NCBI RefSeq assembly: GCF_028606985.1 | Contig: NZ_CP117416.1 | Location: 313,501 to 377,500 of the forward strand | Length of the DNA: 64,000 nt | Reading direction: 5' to 3' | Source: Paenibacillus kyungheensis | GTDB lineage: Bacteria; Bacillota; Bacilli; Paenibacillales; Paenibacillaceae | Shown: piece after piece, positions 42,191 through 52,587 of the stretch | How positions within the stretch are numbered: the stretch's first letter is position 1 | Layout of the letters: every line of letters begins with the position of its first letter | The notes under the pieces: generated by a model | Databases searched by the model: none | Seen by the model: the letters and a program-made list of their open reading frames with translations, nothing else | What the model was told of the DNA's origin: nothing | Program-made: the position numbers and the translations under genes

Positions 42191-45100
42191 GTGATTAACC
42201 ATTCAGAACAAAATCAATTGATTTATGAACATATATATCGTATGTCTCCTTTTGGGATTGCTGTTATTTCACCTAAAGATGGAGCTTGGTTACAGGTGAA
42301 CCCTGCTTTTTGTAAAATGCTTGGTTACTCTGAAGAAGAAATGTGCCGGATGCGTGAAGAAAATATTACTTGTTTGGAAGATCAATTCCAAATCGGATAT
42401 CAAAGTATATATGCACAAATGAAAGAAAACCAATCCGAACAATATCATACAGAACATCGGTATTTGCACAAAAAAGGTCATTTAATCTGGACTTCTATCG
42501 ATATTTCGATTATTTATGATATGCAGCATCAACCTTTATATTATATTGCTCAATTTCAGGATATTACTTCGCAAAAAGAACATGAAATGATTATTGCGGA
42601 GAATGAAGATTTATATACTTTAATTACCGAGAATGCGCGCGATTTGATTTCATATAGTACGCCGGATGGGATATTGCGTTATGTGTCAGATTCATTTTAT
42701 GCTGTGCTAGGCTATCATCCTGAAGAAATGATCGGGCAAGATCGAATGCAATATTATCATCCTGATGATGCATTACAAATGAAAAATAGCGGGAATACGT
42801 ATCTAGAATGGGGTACGATGACCCGTCGTCTTAAACATAAAAAAGGACATTATTTGTGGTTCGAGATTTTATTTCAAGTGGTACGCAATGATCAAGGAGA
42901 GATCGAGAAAGTTCTAGGTGTTGGACGTGATGTGAATGAACGCAAAAAGAATGAAGATCGACTGGTTGAAGCTCAGCGCATCGCGCATATTGGAGCATGG
43001 GACTGGGATATTTCGAATGGTTCCTTTAGTTTTGCAGAAGAAACAAGACGTTTGTTTGGATATGCATTTAGAGCGGAAGAGCCTTATAGCGAAGATATTT
43101 TGAAAATGATCCATCCTGAAGATCTACCGGATTTCCGTAAAGCGATTCGTTACACGATGCTTACTGGTGAAGGTGGCGAACATATTTACCGGATTATTTT
43201 AGCCGATGGTACGATGAAATATTTGCAGTCTCACTGGAGTGCAGCACTTGATGATCGAGGTCAACCGATTCATATTATTGGGATGACTCAGGATATTACA
43301 GAGCGCACACGTATGGAAGAACGTCTCAAAGATAGTGAACGTAATTATCGCTTGATCTCAGAGCAATCGCTAGATTTTATATCACGTAATTCTGTAGAAG
43401 ATACTACGTATCTGTATTGTTCACCAGCTTGTTATTCTATTCTGGGTTATCAGCCGGATGAGTTAGAAGGAACACCAGCGATAGAGTATATTCATCCTGA
43501 TGATGTAAGTGATATCAAACAGTATATGACCTTGAATCTGCAAGGAGAACAGCCTCAACCGATTACGTATCGTCAGCGCCACAAATCAGGTAGCTACGTA
43601 TGGATGGAGTTGTCCGGTCGCTATGTATACGATGAACATGGCAATATTCAAGAGATGGTGTCGATTGCGCGTGATATTAATGAGCGCAGACAGGCGGCTT
43701 TGTTAATCGAAGAAAGCGAACAACGGTACAAATCGTTATTTGAATATAATCCAGCAGGGGTATTTTCATTTGATGTGAATGGACGTTATACCACTGTTAA
43801 TTCTAATATGGAAAAATTACTAGAACGTACAGAAGCCGAACTGATCGGTATGCCTTTTGAACCGCTGGTCGCTCCTGAAAATATTTATGATACAGCGGAA
43901 CATTTTGAACTGGCTTTAAAAGGAAAACCGCAGACGTATGAATCTCAGATTATTTTGAAAAATGGAGATCGGCGCGCCATCAGTCTGGTGAATGTGCCGA
44001 TTGTGGTAGATAAGCAAATTGTAGGTGTCTACGGTATAGCGACAGATATTACTGAAATGAGAAGGTATATTGAACAGATCGAGAAATTGAGTAATGAGTA
44101 TACACTGATTCTGAATTCAGTCTCTGAAGGTATCTTCGGTCTGGACAATGAAGGCGTCGCTACCTTTATTAATCCGGCGGCAACGCGGATGTTAGGCTTC
44201 CATGCACGTGAGTTGATTGGTAAACATCTGCTGGATATGTTCCAGCTAGCTCATCCAGATGGAGGGCCGTATGTAGCGAAAGAAAATCCGATCTATGTTG
44301 CTCTATTAGAAGGTTGTTTTCATGAAGAACAGGAAGCGATTTTCTGGCGTAAAGATGGTTCCAGCTTTCTCGTATCGTATCGTATTACACCGATCTGGGA
44401 TCGAGGTAAGCGCAAAGGTGCTGTTATTGTATTTAATGATATTACGAATGAAAAGCAAATTATTCGTGCCAAAGAATTAGCGGAACGTGCTGATCGTGCG
44501 AAGTCTGAATTTTTGGCTATTATGAGTCATGAGATTCGGACACCGATGAATGGGATTATCGGCATGACAGGATTATTAGCAGATACACCACTGGACGAAG
44601 AACAATTGAGCTATACCGAAATTATTAAAGACAGCAGTGATGCGTTACTGCATATTCTGAATGAAATTTTAGATTTCAGTAAAATAGAAGCCGGTAAAAT
44701 GGTGCTGGATCATGAACCGATTGATCTAGTGATGTTAGTCGATAGTGTACTGGATCTATTCACTTCTCGTGCTGCTGAAAAAGATATTCAGTTAACTTAT
44801 CATGTCGATAACCGCGTACCTGCTTCAGTCGTCGGCGATGCGTCTCGCTTGCGACAAGTGTTGGTTAACTTGGTTAGTAATGCGATTAAATTTACCGATC
44901 AAGGAAGTGTACGATTGTCGATTTCGCTATTAGATATGCGCTCGACAGGAGAATGTATTTTGGAGTTTGAGATCAAAGATACCGGAATCGGTATATCTTC
45001 TGACAAACAGGATAAACTGTTCCAATCGTTTTCTCAGCTTCATCCTGCCATCAACCGTAAGTATGGAGGAACAGGTCTAGGTCTAGCTATTTGTAAAAAG

Positions 45101-45655
45101 CTGATCGAGCTGATGGGTGGTTCGATCGATGTGGATAGCGAAGAAGGGCAAGGAGCAACATTCCGTTTTGTAGTTCCTTTCAAACCATTTGAAGAACCGA
45201 AGGCTATTGAAGCTATAGGGACAAATAGCGAACAACAGAACCGTTATATGATGCCTGAATTTAAGTATGGCCCTTTACGGATTCTACTGGCAGAAGATCA
45301 TCCCGTTAATCAGAAATTAATGGTAGAGATTTTGAAAAAGATTGGTTATCAAGCAGATGTAGCGAATAATGGACGTGAAGCATTATCGGCGGCTATCGCT
45401 CATCCTTACGATATTATATTTATGGATATACAAATGCCTGAGATGGATGGTATTGAAGCTACACGTAATATCCGGGAGCGTCTAACCGAACAAGAGCAAC
45501 CGGTGATTATTGCGGTGACTGCTTTTGCACGAATGGAAGATCGTCAAATGTGTTTGGACGCAGGTATGCAAGACTTTATTAGTAAACCATTACGCTTTCC
45601 CGATATTGATCGTGCATTACAACAATATGCTAAATATATTCAGCAATCCGAATAA
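42191..45655 (+). CDS. Multi-PAS hybrid sensor histidine kinase with receiver domain
   Basis: 1154 aa from a GTG at 42191, 6 bases after GGAGGGG; the ATG at 42176 lies upstream of the site. About six PAS/PAC units fill residues ~5-755; HisKA near 770-840 with phosphoacceptor His in 'MSHEIRTPMNG'; HATPase with 'LVNLVSNAIKFT' (N box), 'DTGIGI' (G1) and 'GGTGLGLAI' (G2); and a receiver at ~1030-1150 with Asp in 'FMDIQMPEMDG' and Lys in 'FISKPL'. No transmembrane segment is visible, so the signal is likely cytoplasmic. No HPt or partner regulator is adjacent. Confidence 0.94.
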   Translation: MINHSEQNQLIYEHIYRMSPFGIAVISPKDGAWLQVNPAFCKMLGYSEEEMCRMREENITCLEDQFQIGYQSIYAQMKENQSEQYHTEHRYLHKKGHLIWTSIDISIIYDMQHQPLYYIAQFQDITSQKEHEMIIAENEDLYTLITENARDLISYSTPDGILRYVSDSFYAVLGYHPEEMIGQDRMQYYHPDDALQMKNSGNTYLEWGTMTRRLKHKKGHYLWFEILFQVVRNDQGEIEKVLGVGRDVNERKKNEDRLVEAQRIAHIGAWDWDISNGSFSFAEETRRLFGYAFRAEEPYSEDILKMIHPEDLPDFRKAIRYTMLTGEGGEHIYRIILADGTMKYLQSHWSAALDDRGQPIHIIGMTQDITERTRMEERLKDSERNYRLISEQSLDFISRNSVEDTTYLYCSPACYSILGYQPDELEGTPAIEYIHPDDVSDIKQYMTLNLQGEQPQPITYRQRHKSGSYVWMELSGRYVYDEHGNIQEMVSIARDINERRQAALLIEESEQRYKSLFEYNPAGVFSFDVNGRYTTVNSNMEKLLERTEAELIGMPFEPLVAPENIYDTAEHFELALKGKPQTYESQIILKNGDRRAISLVNVPIVVDKQIVGVYGIATDITEMRRYIEQIEKLSNEYTLILNSVSEGIFGLDNEGVATFINPAATRMLGFHARELIGKHLLDMFQLAHPDGGPYVAKENPIYVALLEGCFHEEQEAIFWRKDGSSFLVSYRITPIWDRGKRKGAVIVFNDITNEKQIIRAKELAERADRAKSEFLAIMSHEIRTPMNGIIGMTGLLADTPLDEEQLSYTEIIKDSSDALLHILNEILDFSKIEAGKMVLDHEPIDLVMLVDSVLDLFTSRAAEKDIQLTYHVDNRVPASVVGDASRLRQVLVNLVSNAIKFTDQGSVRLSISLLDMRSTGECILEFEIKDTGIGISSDKQDKLFQSFSQLHPAINRKYGGTGLGLAICKKLIELMGGSIDVDSEEGQGATFRFVVPFKPFEEPKAIEAIGTNSEQQNRYMMPEFKYGPLRILLAEDHPVNQKLMVEILKKIGYQADVANNGREALSAAIAHPYDIIFMDIQMPEMDGIEATRNIRERLTEQEQPVIIAVTAFARMEDRQMCLDAGMQDFISKPLRFPDIDRALQQYAKYIQQSE

Positions 45656-45667
45656 AGGAGGAGTCAC

Positions 45668-46438
45668 ATGAAGCGCAAACTATTAATAACAGGCGCAAGT
45701 GGTGTGATTGGGAAGAGTCTTTATCAAGGGTTACAACAAGAATATGATGTACTGGCAACAGATATTGAAGGCGATACAGCACAAGGGATACAACCATTAG
45801 ATATTACTGATGCAGAGCAAATCAAACAAAAAACGGTAGGGATTGATACGATATTGCATATAGCCTGGCAAAAAGATGAAGATGACTTTTTGGGCGTAGC
45901 TTTACCTGTCAATGTAACCGGTGCTTATCATTTGTTTGAAGCCGCCAAGCAAAATGGCGTTAAACGGATTATTTTCGCAAGTTCGAATCATTCTACAGGC
46001 TTCTATCAAGTAGGAGAAACGATAGATGTAAATGATCCGTATCGCCCTGATAGTATTTATGGCTTGAGTAAATGTTATATTGAATTGTTAGGACGTTTGT
46101 ATAGCGATCAAAATCATCTTTCTTCTTTCAATATTCGTATTGGAAATTTTCCTGGTGATGATCGACCTCATTCAGAACGTGCTACTCATATCTGGATCTC
46201 TGAACGTGATCTACTTCAGTTGGTGAAATGTTGTATAGAAGCACCAGCAGAGCGCAAATATATGAATCTGTACGGTACATCAGCGAATACAGATAATTAT
46301 TATAATATTGATTATTTAGCAGAAGAGATTGGTTATCGTCCTCAAGATGATGCTACCGAGGTATTGGCTGCTGAGAATCAAAAGAAAGAACAACTTCCGC
46401 AAGATGAGACATTATTTCAAGGTGGGCAAGAAGGATAA
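45668..46438 (+). CDS. NAD-dependent epimerase/dehydratase family (uronate-dehydrogenase-like)
   Basis: 256 aa, ATG behind AAAGGAGGA, 12 bases after the kinase. Extended SDR fold: Rossmann 'TGASGVIGKSLYQGL', Ser in 'FASSNHSTGFY', and Y-x3-K in 'SIYGLSKCYIELLG'. The short length and the 'SNHSTGFY' and 'RIGNFPGD' blocks are close to uronate dehydrogenase-type proteins. The substrate is not certain. It may be co-transcribed with the kinase because no terminator lies between them. Confidence 0.88.
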   Translation: MKRKLLITGASGVIGKSLYQGLQQEYDVLATDIEGDTAQGIQPLDITDAEQIKQKTVGIDTILHIAWQKDEDDFLGVALPVNVTGAYHLFEAAKQNGVKRIIFASSNHSTGFYQVGETIDVNDPYRPDSIYGLSKCYIELLGRLYSDQNHLSSFNIRIGNFPGDDRPHSERATHIWISERDLLQLVKCCIEAPAERKYMNLYGTSANTDNYYNIDYLAEEIGYRPQDDATEVLAAENQKKEQLPQDETLFQGGQEG

Positions 46439-46458
46439 TTATCATAAAAAACAACAAC

Positions 46459-46516
46459 AAAAGCCAGTTGTCTTCGTATCTGATATGTATTCAGACTTGA
46501 AGATAACTGGCTTTTG
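46459..46516. terminator. Terminator between convergent genes
   Basis: AAAAGCCAGTT and AACTGGCTTTT pair, with further GTCTTC/GAAGAT pairing inside. It may serve both 45668 (plus) and 46544 (minus). Confidence 0.8.
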
Positions 46517-46543
46517 TATAGTATTGCGGATATTAATGATTGA

Positions 46544-48130
46544 TTATACTTTGAACACAGAAGCAGCAGTATTAAGCTCTTCTGCTAATTGGGCTAACGA
46601 GTGAGAAGTAGCGGCTGTTTCTTCAGAAGCGGCAGCAGATTCTTGACTGGCTGCGGCAATCGATTCTACAGCAAACATAACTTCATTAGCTTGAGCAGCT
46701 TCTTCTTCGCAAGCCGCCGCAATTTCATTGACTTTAATAGCAGAGTCATTTACTACATTCACAATTTTTTGGAATGCTTCTTCAGTATGAGCAGATTGAG
46801 TTACACTGTGAGTCACTGCTTTGACACTGGACTGCGTATTTTTTTGCATCACTTTGATAATCGTGGCAATTTGTTTGGTAGCATCGATACTACGTTCAGC
46901 TAATTTACGCACTTCGTCTGCAACAACAGCGAATCCTTTCCCTTGATCACCTGCACGAGCAGCTTCAATAGCGGCATTTAGCGCAAGTAGATTCGTCTGA
47001 TTCGCAATATCGTCGATAACACTAATGATTTCACCGATACGCTGAGAATCATCTTCTAATTTATTCATAGAATCACTGACTTCATTCATCGACACTTTAG
47101 ACTCGCTAACAATTTGTTTACCTTGTTCAGCCATATCTACTGTAAGGTTAGATAATTCAGCCGCACCGCTTGCACTTACAGCCACAGAATCAATAGCCGC
47201 AGAGAGCTCTTTGAACAATTCAGTAATCATTGAAGCAGATTCAGCTTGCGTATTGCTGGTGTTCGCAATCTGCTCTGTACTTGCTGATATTTCTTGTGAA
47301 GAAGCCGCTACATTTTCTGAAGATAAAGTAATCCGTTCGATCAATTGGCGTAGATTGGTAGCCATCGTGTGAACCGATGTAGATAACTGTCCAACTTCAT
47401 CTTTATTTTTATTTTCCAAACTTTCACTAAGATCGCCTTTAGCATACTTGGAGATTAAATCCGTAAGCTTACGTAGTGGAGAAGAAATGCTACGCGAGAT
47501 TATAGAACCTAGCAAAATACTAAATAACGTAACCAGAATCAAAGAAATAATAGTGATTTTGACACAAGCAACATAGCTGTCTTCAATCTCTTGACTGGCT
47601 TGTTGAGCAAGATTCGAATTGTTATCGATCATTACGGCGATGGCATCAGCCACCTGATCGCCTACAGGTTTTAGTGTGTTGTCTTTGTAGTTGTTAAAAA
47701 CAGTTAGATTATTAGCCTGTGCTAATCGTGTAGCTTCTTCGTATAAGACTAAGTAATCTTTGTATGTTTGATTAAATTTATCCAGATTCGCTTTTTCTTT
47801 TTCAGTAGTGATTGAATTGCCATATGTTTGAGCCAAACTTTCCATATTCGTCTGGAAATCTTTCATTTTGGTCAGTAAGGCTAATTTTTTCTCGGATGTC
47901 TGTGCTGTACTCACATCCCGCACAGCTACACGCAATCGCTGATAATAGACTTCGATTTGCGATAAATCTTTTACTGCTACGAGATTATGGCTATACATAT
48001 TCTTAGCTTTGTTGTTCAGATCTTTTAAATTTTGCAAACTGTATAATCCGAAACTAACAAAGATTAAGGTAATAATTAAAAAAGCAGAGATAATTTTTGT
48101 TGCTGTTCTCAAATTCCGAAACCACTGCAT
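46544..48130 (-). CDS. Methyl-accepting chemotaxis protein
   Basis: 528 aa from ATG at 48130, 7 bases after GGGAGG. Transmembrane helix 1 at ~11-31, a four-helix-bundle sensor domain outside (~35-185), transmembrane helix 2 at ~190-212, HAMP at ~213-265, and a signalling domain with the hairpin tip '[25 protein letters not shown]' broken here as 'AIEAARAGD' and '[12 protein letters not shown]'. The common Glu in A-G-E is Asp here. It signals to CheA/CheW for taxis; the ligand is unknown. It stands alone. Confidence 0.95.
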   Translation of the reverse strand: MQWFRNLRTATKIISAFLIITLIFVSFGLYSLQNLKDLNNKAKNMYSHNLVAVKDLSQIEVYYQRLRVAVRDVSTAQTSEKKLALLTKMKDFQTNMESLAQTYGNSITTEKEKANLDKFNQTYKDYLVLYEEATRLAQANNLTVFNNYKDNTLKPVGDQVADAIAVMIDNNSNLAQQASQEIEDSYVACVKITIISLILVTLFSILLGSIISRSISSPLRKLTDLISKYAKGDLSESLENKNKDEVGQLSTSVHTMATNLRQLIERITLSSENVAASSQEISASTEQIANTSNTQAESASMITELFKELSAAIDSVAVSASGAAELSNLTVDMAEQGKQIVSESKVSMNEVSDSMNKLEDDSQRIGEIISVIDDIANQTNLLALNAAIEAARAGDQGKGFAVVADEVRKLAERSIDATKQIATIIKVMQKNTQSSVKAVTHSVTQSAHTEEAFQKIVNVVNDSAIKVNEIAAACEEEAAQANEVMFAVESIAAASQESAAASEETAATSHSLAQLAEELNTAASVFKV

Positions 48131-48383
48131 ACCCAAACCTCCCAAATGCATAATGTAAACATGATATATATTTCGACACTATATGATAATTCTTAATAGG
48201 AAATTAAAACTTTTGTACCAAAAATTAAAAAAAATAAATATTTTTAATACATTTTCTTCATATTTCCACATTATGACGTTGATAGCAGACTTGTTTCTGG
48301 ATCAGGAATAAAGGGGATAAAACTATAAGAAGTATTCATTTAAAATATATTTGCAGGTTCATGCAAAAAAGGAGATTATACGA

Positions 48384-48665
48384 ATGGAAAAAGTAATCGA
48401 GACAGAACAAGGGTTAGCATTGCAAATAGATGGTGAAACGAAAGCTGAAATAGGATTTAGTGATTATGATGAGCAATCGATAAGTATCGATCATACTTTT
48501 GTATCCGAAGAATTACGCGGGCAAAAAGTAGGGCAAGATTTGGTGAAAAGAGCAGTCGATATTGCTCGCAAGCAAGGAAAAACAGTTGTCCCTGCTTGTT
48601 CTTATGCATTAGCATTATTCAAACGCAATAAAGATTATCACGATATCTGGCGTAAAGACGTATAA
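48384..48665 (+). CDS. Small GNAT-type N-acetyltransferase (YjdJ-like)
   Basis: 93 aa from ATG at 48384 behind AAGGAGA; an upstream in-frame start lacks a site. The minimal GNAT core is present: 'IDHTFVSEELRGQKVGQDLVK' with the R-G-x-x-x-G acetyl-CoA loop, then 'VVPACSYALALFKRN'. This is the short COG2388 class seen in YjdJ. Substrate unknown. Confidence 0.9.
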   Translation: MEKVIETEQGLALQIDGETKAEIGFSDYDEQSISIDHTFVSEELRGQKVGQDLVKRAVDIARKQGKTVVPACSYALALFKRNKDYHDIWRKDV

Positions 48666-48774
48666 AATCCAAACAACCTCAAAATGTTCAAACTGTTGTC
48701 ACCAAAGGGCTTACCCTCAACTCCAATATAAAACTATAATGAGAGTATGAACTTGAAAGATGGGGAGCGTCTGC

Positions 48775-49341
48775 ATGGATAAAAATACACAGCCTAATGT
48801 GGCAACACCAAAAACGAATAAAAACTTTGCCGGAATTATTATTACTGTATCCGTTATTGCTAACGTTATTATTTTGTTGTTATTTTTCTCACCAGCAATA
48901 GGTTACAAAGGTACAGTCGATTTTGATATTACGTTATTGCCACGAATGAATGCGATCTTTAACAGCTTTACCTTTATTTTTCTAGTAGCAGCTTTAATAG
49001 CGATTTTGAGAAAAAATATTAAAGTCCATCGCGGCTTTATTTTAGCGGCTTTTTCATCGACATTGTTATTTCTAGTCACTTATCTAACGTTTCATTATCT
49101 ATCACCAGAAACCGCTAAATTTGGTGGCGTAGGTATTGTGCGTCCTATCTATTTCTTTATCCTGATTACACATAGTTTCTTAGCTGCGATTATTGTACCG
49201 CTTGCTTTGTTTGCTCTGGTATGGGGATGGACGATGCAGATTGCAAAACACAAAAAAATTGTACGTTGGACAATGCCAATCTGGTTATATGTAAGTTCTA
49301 CAGGTGTTATCGTATATCTGATGATGGCACCGTATTATTGA
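48775..49341 (+). CDS. DUF420 membrane protein (YozB/CtaM-type)
   Basis: 188 aa from ATG at 48775 behind GGGGAGCG. About five transmembrane helices with conserved His residues ('KVHRGFILAAF', 'FHYL', 'THSFLAAI') that fit the DUF420 family. The S. aureus member CtaM is needed to mature heme-A cytochrome oxidase; whether this protein has that role is inference, as no oxidase genes are near. Confidence 0.88.
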   Translation: MDKNTQPNVATPKTNKNFAGIIITVSVIANVIILLLFFSPAIGYKGTVDFDITLLPRMNAIFNSFTFIFLVAALIAILRKNIKVHRGFILAAFSSTLLFLVTYLTFHYLSPETAKFGGVGIVRPIYFFILITHSFLAAIIVPLALFALVWGWTMQIAKHKKIVRWTMPIWLYVSSTGVIVYLMMAPYY

Positions 49342-49365
49342 TCACTTTGGATAACTGAACACAAC

Positions 49366-49402
49366 AAAAAGAACCGCAGCGATCCGGGCTGCGGTTCTTT
49401 TT
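49366..49402. terminator. Rho-independent terminator, usable on both strands
   Basis: AAAAAGAACCGCAGC pairs with GCTGCGGTTCTTTTT around a short loop; serves 48775 and possibly the convergent 49444. Confidence 0.92.
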
Positions 49403-49443
49403 GTATAGAAAAATAATGATAAAGTTATTGTAAAAGCTGTATC

Positions 49444-49746
49444 TTATACAATACCGTCTTTGTAATTGTTCTGCCAGTGTTTGTCGCCTTTGTGTGTGAA
49501 GTCTTCTACTGTTCTTTCCAATGTTTCTACCAATTGTGCTTTGATCTCAGCGATTGTATCACGATATACGCGTTCTTCGTTACCGTTGATTTTGTCACCG
49601 TAGATTGCTAGAGAAGCTGTATATTGGCGGTGTTTTTCAACCAATTCATCAATAGATTCTAATGCATGCTCTACATACCGAGTGATAGATTGTTGGTCTT
49701 TTGGAAGCATATCACGAAGTTGTTGTACTTTACTTGTGTTTGTCAT
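49444..49746 (-). CDS. Hypothetical helical cytoplasmic protein
   Basis: 100 aa, ATG behind AAGAGGTGA. It is almost wholly helical and charged ('ITRYVEHALESIDELVEKHRQ', 'YRDTIAEIKAQLVETLERTV' regions), with a possible coiled coil in the middle and an ending 'KHWQNNYKDGIV'. No Cys, no signal peptide. The family is not recognised. It stands alone, with convergent and divergent neighbours. Confidence 0.7.
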   Translation of the reverse strand: MTNTSKVQQLRDMLPKDQQSITRYVEHALESIDELVEKHRQYTASLAIYGDKINGNEERVYRDTIAEIKAQLVETLERTVEDFTHKGDKHWQNNYKDGIV

Positions 49747-50357
49747 TTTCGGTCACCTCTTATTATTAATTGTAAATTTACATTAACACTTTTTCACATT
49801 AATTACCTTAAATTCGGATTAAATTTTGACAAATTTATGAACGAACTATAACGACAGTCCAATAAAGTGTTGATACATAAGGGAAAAAATATATATATGA
49901 TCAAGACCTTTGAATTAGGTTAAAGGTCATTGTTTACTGAAAAATGATGTGTCCAATGTGTGTCTGTTAATGTCTATACTATCATTTCGGTAGAATTATT
50001 TTCAAATGTTATAGCAAATACTACTTTAGTCACAATTTGTCGATAAATAGGAACTATGTCCTACTTAATTTCCTATAGCCGTATATTTACTATTTTTTCT
50101 AGTACTATTCTAGTATAAATCTTTATACATAGTATAAATTTACATATAAATCTATGATATACATTATAACCTCTTTTCCAAATAATTAACCTGTGATACA
50201 GTAACGGTCAGATTGTCTATAACTAAAAACACATCGCAAAAGGGGACGTCTTGTAGCAAAAAGACCTATTCAACATCAGAACAATGGTGTAAAGAAGATT
50301 ATAATGTCTATGATCAACAGCACATCGAACAAATTCTAATAACGAGGACGGTGAATT
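49747..50357. other. 611-base AT-rich intergenic region
   Basis: No convincing gene. It holds a short hairpin (49905-49913 with 49920-49928) and an FNR/CRP-like half site TGTGATA near 50192 without a matching right half. An ORF at 50213-50401 overlaps the next gene and lacks a ribosome site. The promoter of the FNT gene must lie here, but I cannot place it. Confidence 0.5.
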
Positions 50358-51149
50358 ATGGAAGTACAATCACTACGACAGGTCGAAAAGTTAGCACTTG
50401 AAAAAAATCGGATCTACAAACAAAGCAAGCTTCGTTATTTATCGCGTTCGATGCTTGCCAGTATGTTTATCGGATTTGGCGTTATTGTCGCATTCAAAAC
50501 AGGGAACTTCTTTTATGCGGTTGAGTCTCCTATGGCGTACCCGATGGCTGCGTTAACGTTCGGAGCGGCGATCATATTGATCTCTTATGGCGGTGGAGAC
50601 TTATTTACAGGAGATACCTTCTACTACTCCTACGCGGCGATACGGCGTAAGCTGAAGTGGTTAGATGTGATCAGGATGTGGATCACAAGTTATTTTGGGA
50701 ATATACTCGGAGCATGTGCATTTGCGTTGCTGATTTTTTTAACAGGATTATATGCAGATCATTCGGTCAATGCGTTTCTGTTAAATGTCGTTCAGCACAA
50801 AATGGAAGCGCCTACGATGCAATTGTTTTTCCGCGCTATTTTGTGTAACTGGCTTGTCTGTCTGGCTTTCTTTATTCCGATGGGCTTGAAAGGCGATGGC
50901 GCCAAACTATTTGCTATGATGTTATTTGTATTTTGTTTCTTTATTTCGGGATATGAGCACAGTATCGCGAATATGTGTACATTTGCGATTGCTCTGGTAG
51001 TTGATCATCCATCTACTATTAATTTTGCAGGGGTTATTCATAATCTTATTCCGGTAACACTCGGAAATTTGATCGGTGGAGCGATATTCATGTCGACGAT
51101 GTACTATTATGTTAATAAGCCATTTATGGATGAAGAACACGAGGCATAA
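50358..51149 (+). CDS. Formate/nitrite transporter (FNT) family channel
   Basis: 263 aa, ATG behind GAGGACGGTGA. About six transmembrane helices with FNT marks: 'SMLASMFIGFGVIVAF', 'GGDLFTGDTFYYSYA' (the usual L-F-T-G-N has Asp in place of Asn), 'CNWLVCLAFF' and 'ISGYEHSIANM' with the pore-lining His. It would be a pentameric channel for formate, nitrite or a related small anion; the substrate cannot be told. No formate or nitrite enzymes are near. Confidence 0.92.
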   Translation: MEVQSLRQVEKLALEKNRIYKQSKLRYLSRSMLASMFIGFGVIVAFKTGNFFYAVESPMAYPMAALTFGAAIILISYGGGDLFTGDTFYYSYAAIRRKLKWLDVIRMWITSYFGNILGACAFALLIFLTGLYADHSVNAFLLNVVQHKMEAPTMQLFFRAILCNWLVCLAFFIPMGLKGDGAKLFAMMLFVFCFFISGYEHSIANMCTFAIALVVDHPSTINFAGVIHNLIPVTLGNLIGGAIFMSTMYYYVNKPFMDEEHEA

Positions 51150-51166
51150 ATCAATCAAATACTGAT

Positions 51167-51205
51167 AAAAGACCAGCCATGATCATCATGTGGCTGGTCT
51201 TTTTT
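51167..51205 (+). terminator. Rho-independent terminator
   Basis: AAAAGACCAGCCA pairs with TGGCTGGTCTTTT around an 8-base loop, followed by T residues. Confidence 0.93.
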
Positions 51206-51335
51206 ACTGAATAGTCTTAAAGAACTAAAAATATTTTTAAATTTTAATGAATGTGTGTTTATTCGACAAAATATTGGTTATAATTATATAGTAGTGAGAC
51301 TTATTACACGTGTCCAACACAAAGGGAGAGCCAAC

Positions 51336-51881
51336 ATGAGTGTTTATCAATTTTCTGCAAGAGCTATGAATGGTAAAGAAGTATCATTAGAAGAATATAA
51401 AGATCAAGTTATCTTAGTCGTAAATACAGCAAGTCAATGTGGTTTTACATTCCAATATGAAGATTTACAAAAGTTGTATGATCGTTATAAAGAAAAAGGT
51501 TTAGTGATTTTAGGCTTTCCTTGTAACCAATTTGCAGATCAAGAGCCTGATGGTAATGATAAAGTAGAAGCATTTTGTATGTTGAATTATGGTGTATCGT
51601 TCCCAATGTTCCAAAAAGTAGATGTGCGTGATCAAAATGCTCATCCATTGTTCAAGTATTTGGTAGAACAGAAGTCATTTGAAGGATTTAATATGAATCA
51701 TTCCGTATCTAAATTGATGGTACAATTGCTGAACGAGAAGCATCCAGAATATTTGCCAGGCGATTCAATCAAATGGAACTTTACTAAATTCCTAATCGAT
51801 CGTAACGGTGAAGTGGTTAAACGTTTTGAATCGACAACTGATCCTTTGGATATGGAAGAAGATATCGAAGCACTGTTATAA
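51336..51881 (+). CDS. Glutathione peroxidase family (thiol peroxidase)
   Basis: 181 aa from ATG at 51336 behind AAGGGAGAG; earlier in-frame codons lack a site. The motifs are those of a Cys-type Gpx: peroxidatic Cys in 'NTASQCGFTFQYEDL', 'GFPCNQFADQEP' (Gln), and Trp/Asn in 'KWNFTKFLIDRNGEV'. In Firmicutes such enzymes usually reduce peroxides with thioredoxin rather than glutathione. It is monocistronic. Confidence 0.95.
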   Translation: MSVYQFSARAMNGKEVSLEEYKDQVILVVNTASQCGFTFQYEDLQKLYDRYKEKGLVILGFPCNQFADQEPDGNDKVEAFCMLNYGVSFPMFQKVDVRDQNAHPLFKYLVEQKSFEGFNMNHSVSKLMVQLLNEKHPEYLPGDSIKWNFTKFLIDRNGEVVKRFESTTDPLDMEEDIEALL

Positions 51882-51946
51882 AATTGTAATCCACTATAAT
51901 GTAAGCTATAAATATAAACGACATGATCAATGAATTGAATATATAG

Positions 51947-51986
51947 TAAAAGCCTGGCAGGATTTTGTCCTAGCAGGCTTTTTTTG
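51947..51986 (+). terminator. Rho-independent terminator
   Basis: AAAAGCCTG...AGGA pairs with TCCT...CAGGCTTTT, followed by a long T-run; ends the peroxidase transcript. Confidence 0.88.
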
Positions 51987-51991
51987 TGCAT

Positions 51992-52028
51992 AAAAAAACC
52001 GACATCTTCACATATGAAGTATCGGTTT
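51992..52028 (-). terminator. Terminator for the minus-strand small gene
   Basis: Read on the minus strand, AAACCGATACTTC and GAAGATGTCGGTTT pair around ATATGT and are followed by seven T. It is placed to end the transcript of the 52-aa gene at 52147. Confidence 0.75.
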
Positions 52029-52146
52029 GAGGAACAGATTGTGGTGATAGATTCAACCATTCCAATCTTCCTTATATATAGTATAACAAGATCATTCATA
52101 TGATCTTTATTCTCAGTAAAAAGGATACTTTTTGATTCTTAACAAA

Positions 52147-52305
52147 CTATGCGCGTGTTCTAGAAGGAGTCTGGCTATGTTTCATATATTCTAATTTACG
52201 AATAATTTCTTTTTGCCATTTAAGATCGCCAATACGTACGGCAAGGTTGAGAAGATCCAGATAATCATCTACTTGTAGTGAAGTCTTCTGTGTCATTACG
52301 TTCAT
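52147..52305 (-). CDS. Small protein of unknown function (52 aa)
   Basis: ATG at 52305 preceded by AAAGGAGC, TAG at 52147-52149. The product begins 'MNVMTQKTSLQVDDYLDLL' and continues as an amphipathic helix ('GDLKWQKEIIRKLEYM') to a basic tail. A ribosome site upstream and a terminator oriented for this strand downstream support a real gene. No family recognised. It should be a small, soluble, helical protein. Confidence 0.65.
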   Translation of the reverse strand: MNVMTQKTSLQVDDYLDLLNLAVRIGDLKWQKEIIRKLEYMKHSQTPSRTRA

Positions 52306-52587
52306 CGAGATTCCGGCTCCTTTGAAGTTAAAATAGGTTACTGTGCTCCATCAACATCTATATTATCATTTCATTATCAGTTGACTAGGAATGATAATCA
52401 TTATCATAAATTTATTGTAAACATTAATACAGTCAATTGCAAATGAATTATTCAATTTTTATTAAAAATAAGTATATATTTCGATATGTTCACATGATGT
52501 CCATACGTGAGACATGTCATAATCCGTTGCAAACACGTACAATAGTGATCGCAAAGATCAATTTTTACGTAAGTAAAGGAGAGTTAT

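Noticed and set aside
50185-50215. An FNR/CRP box before the FNT gene
   Set aside because: Only the left half (TGTGATA) is present; the right half is too poor to claim.
50213-50401. A 62-aa reading frame before the FNT gene
   Set aside because: No ribosome site, low-complexity product, and it overlaps the well-supported FNT start in another frame.
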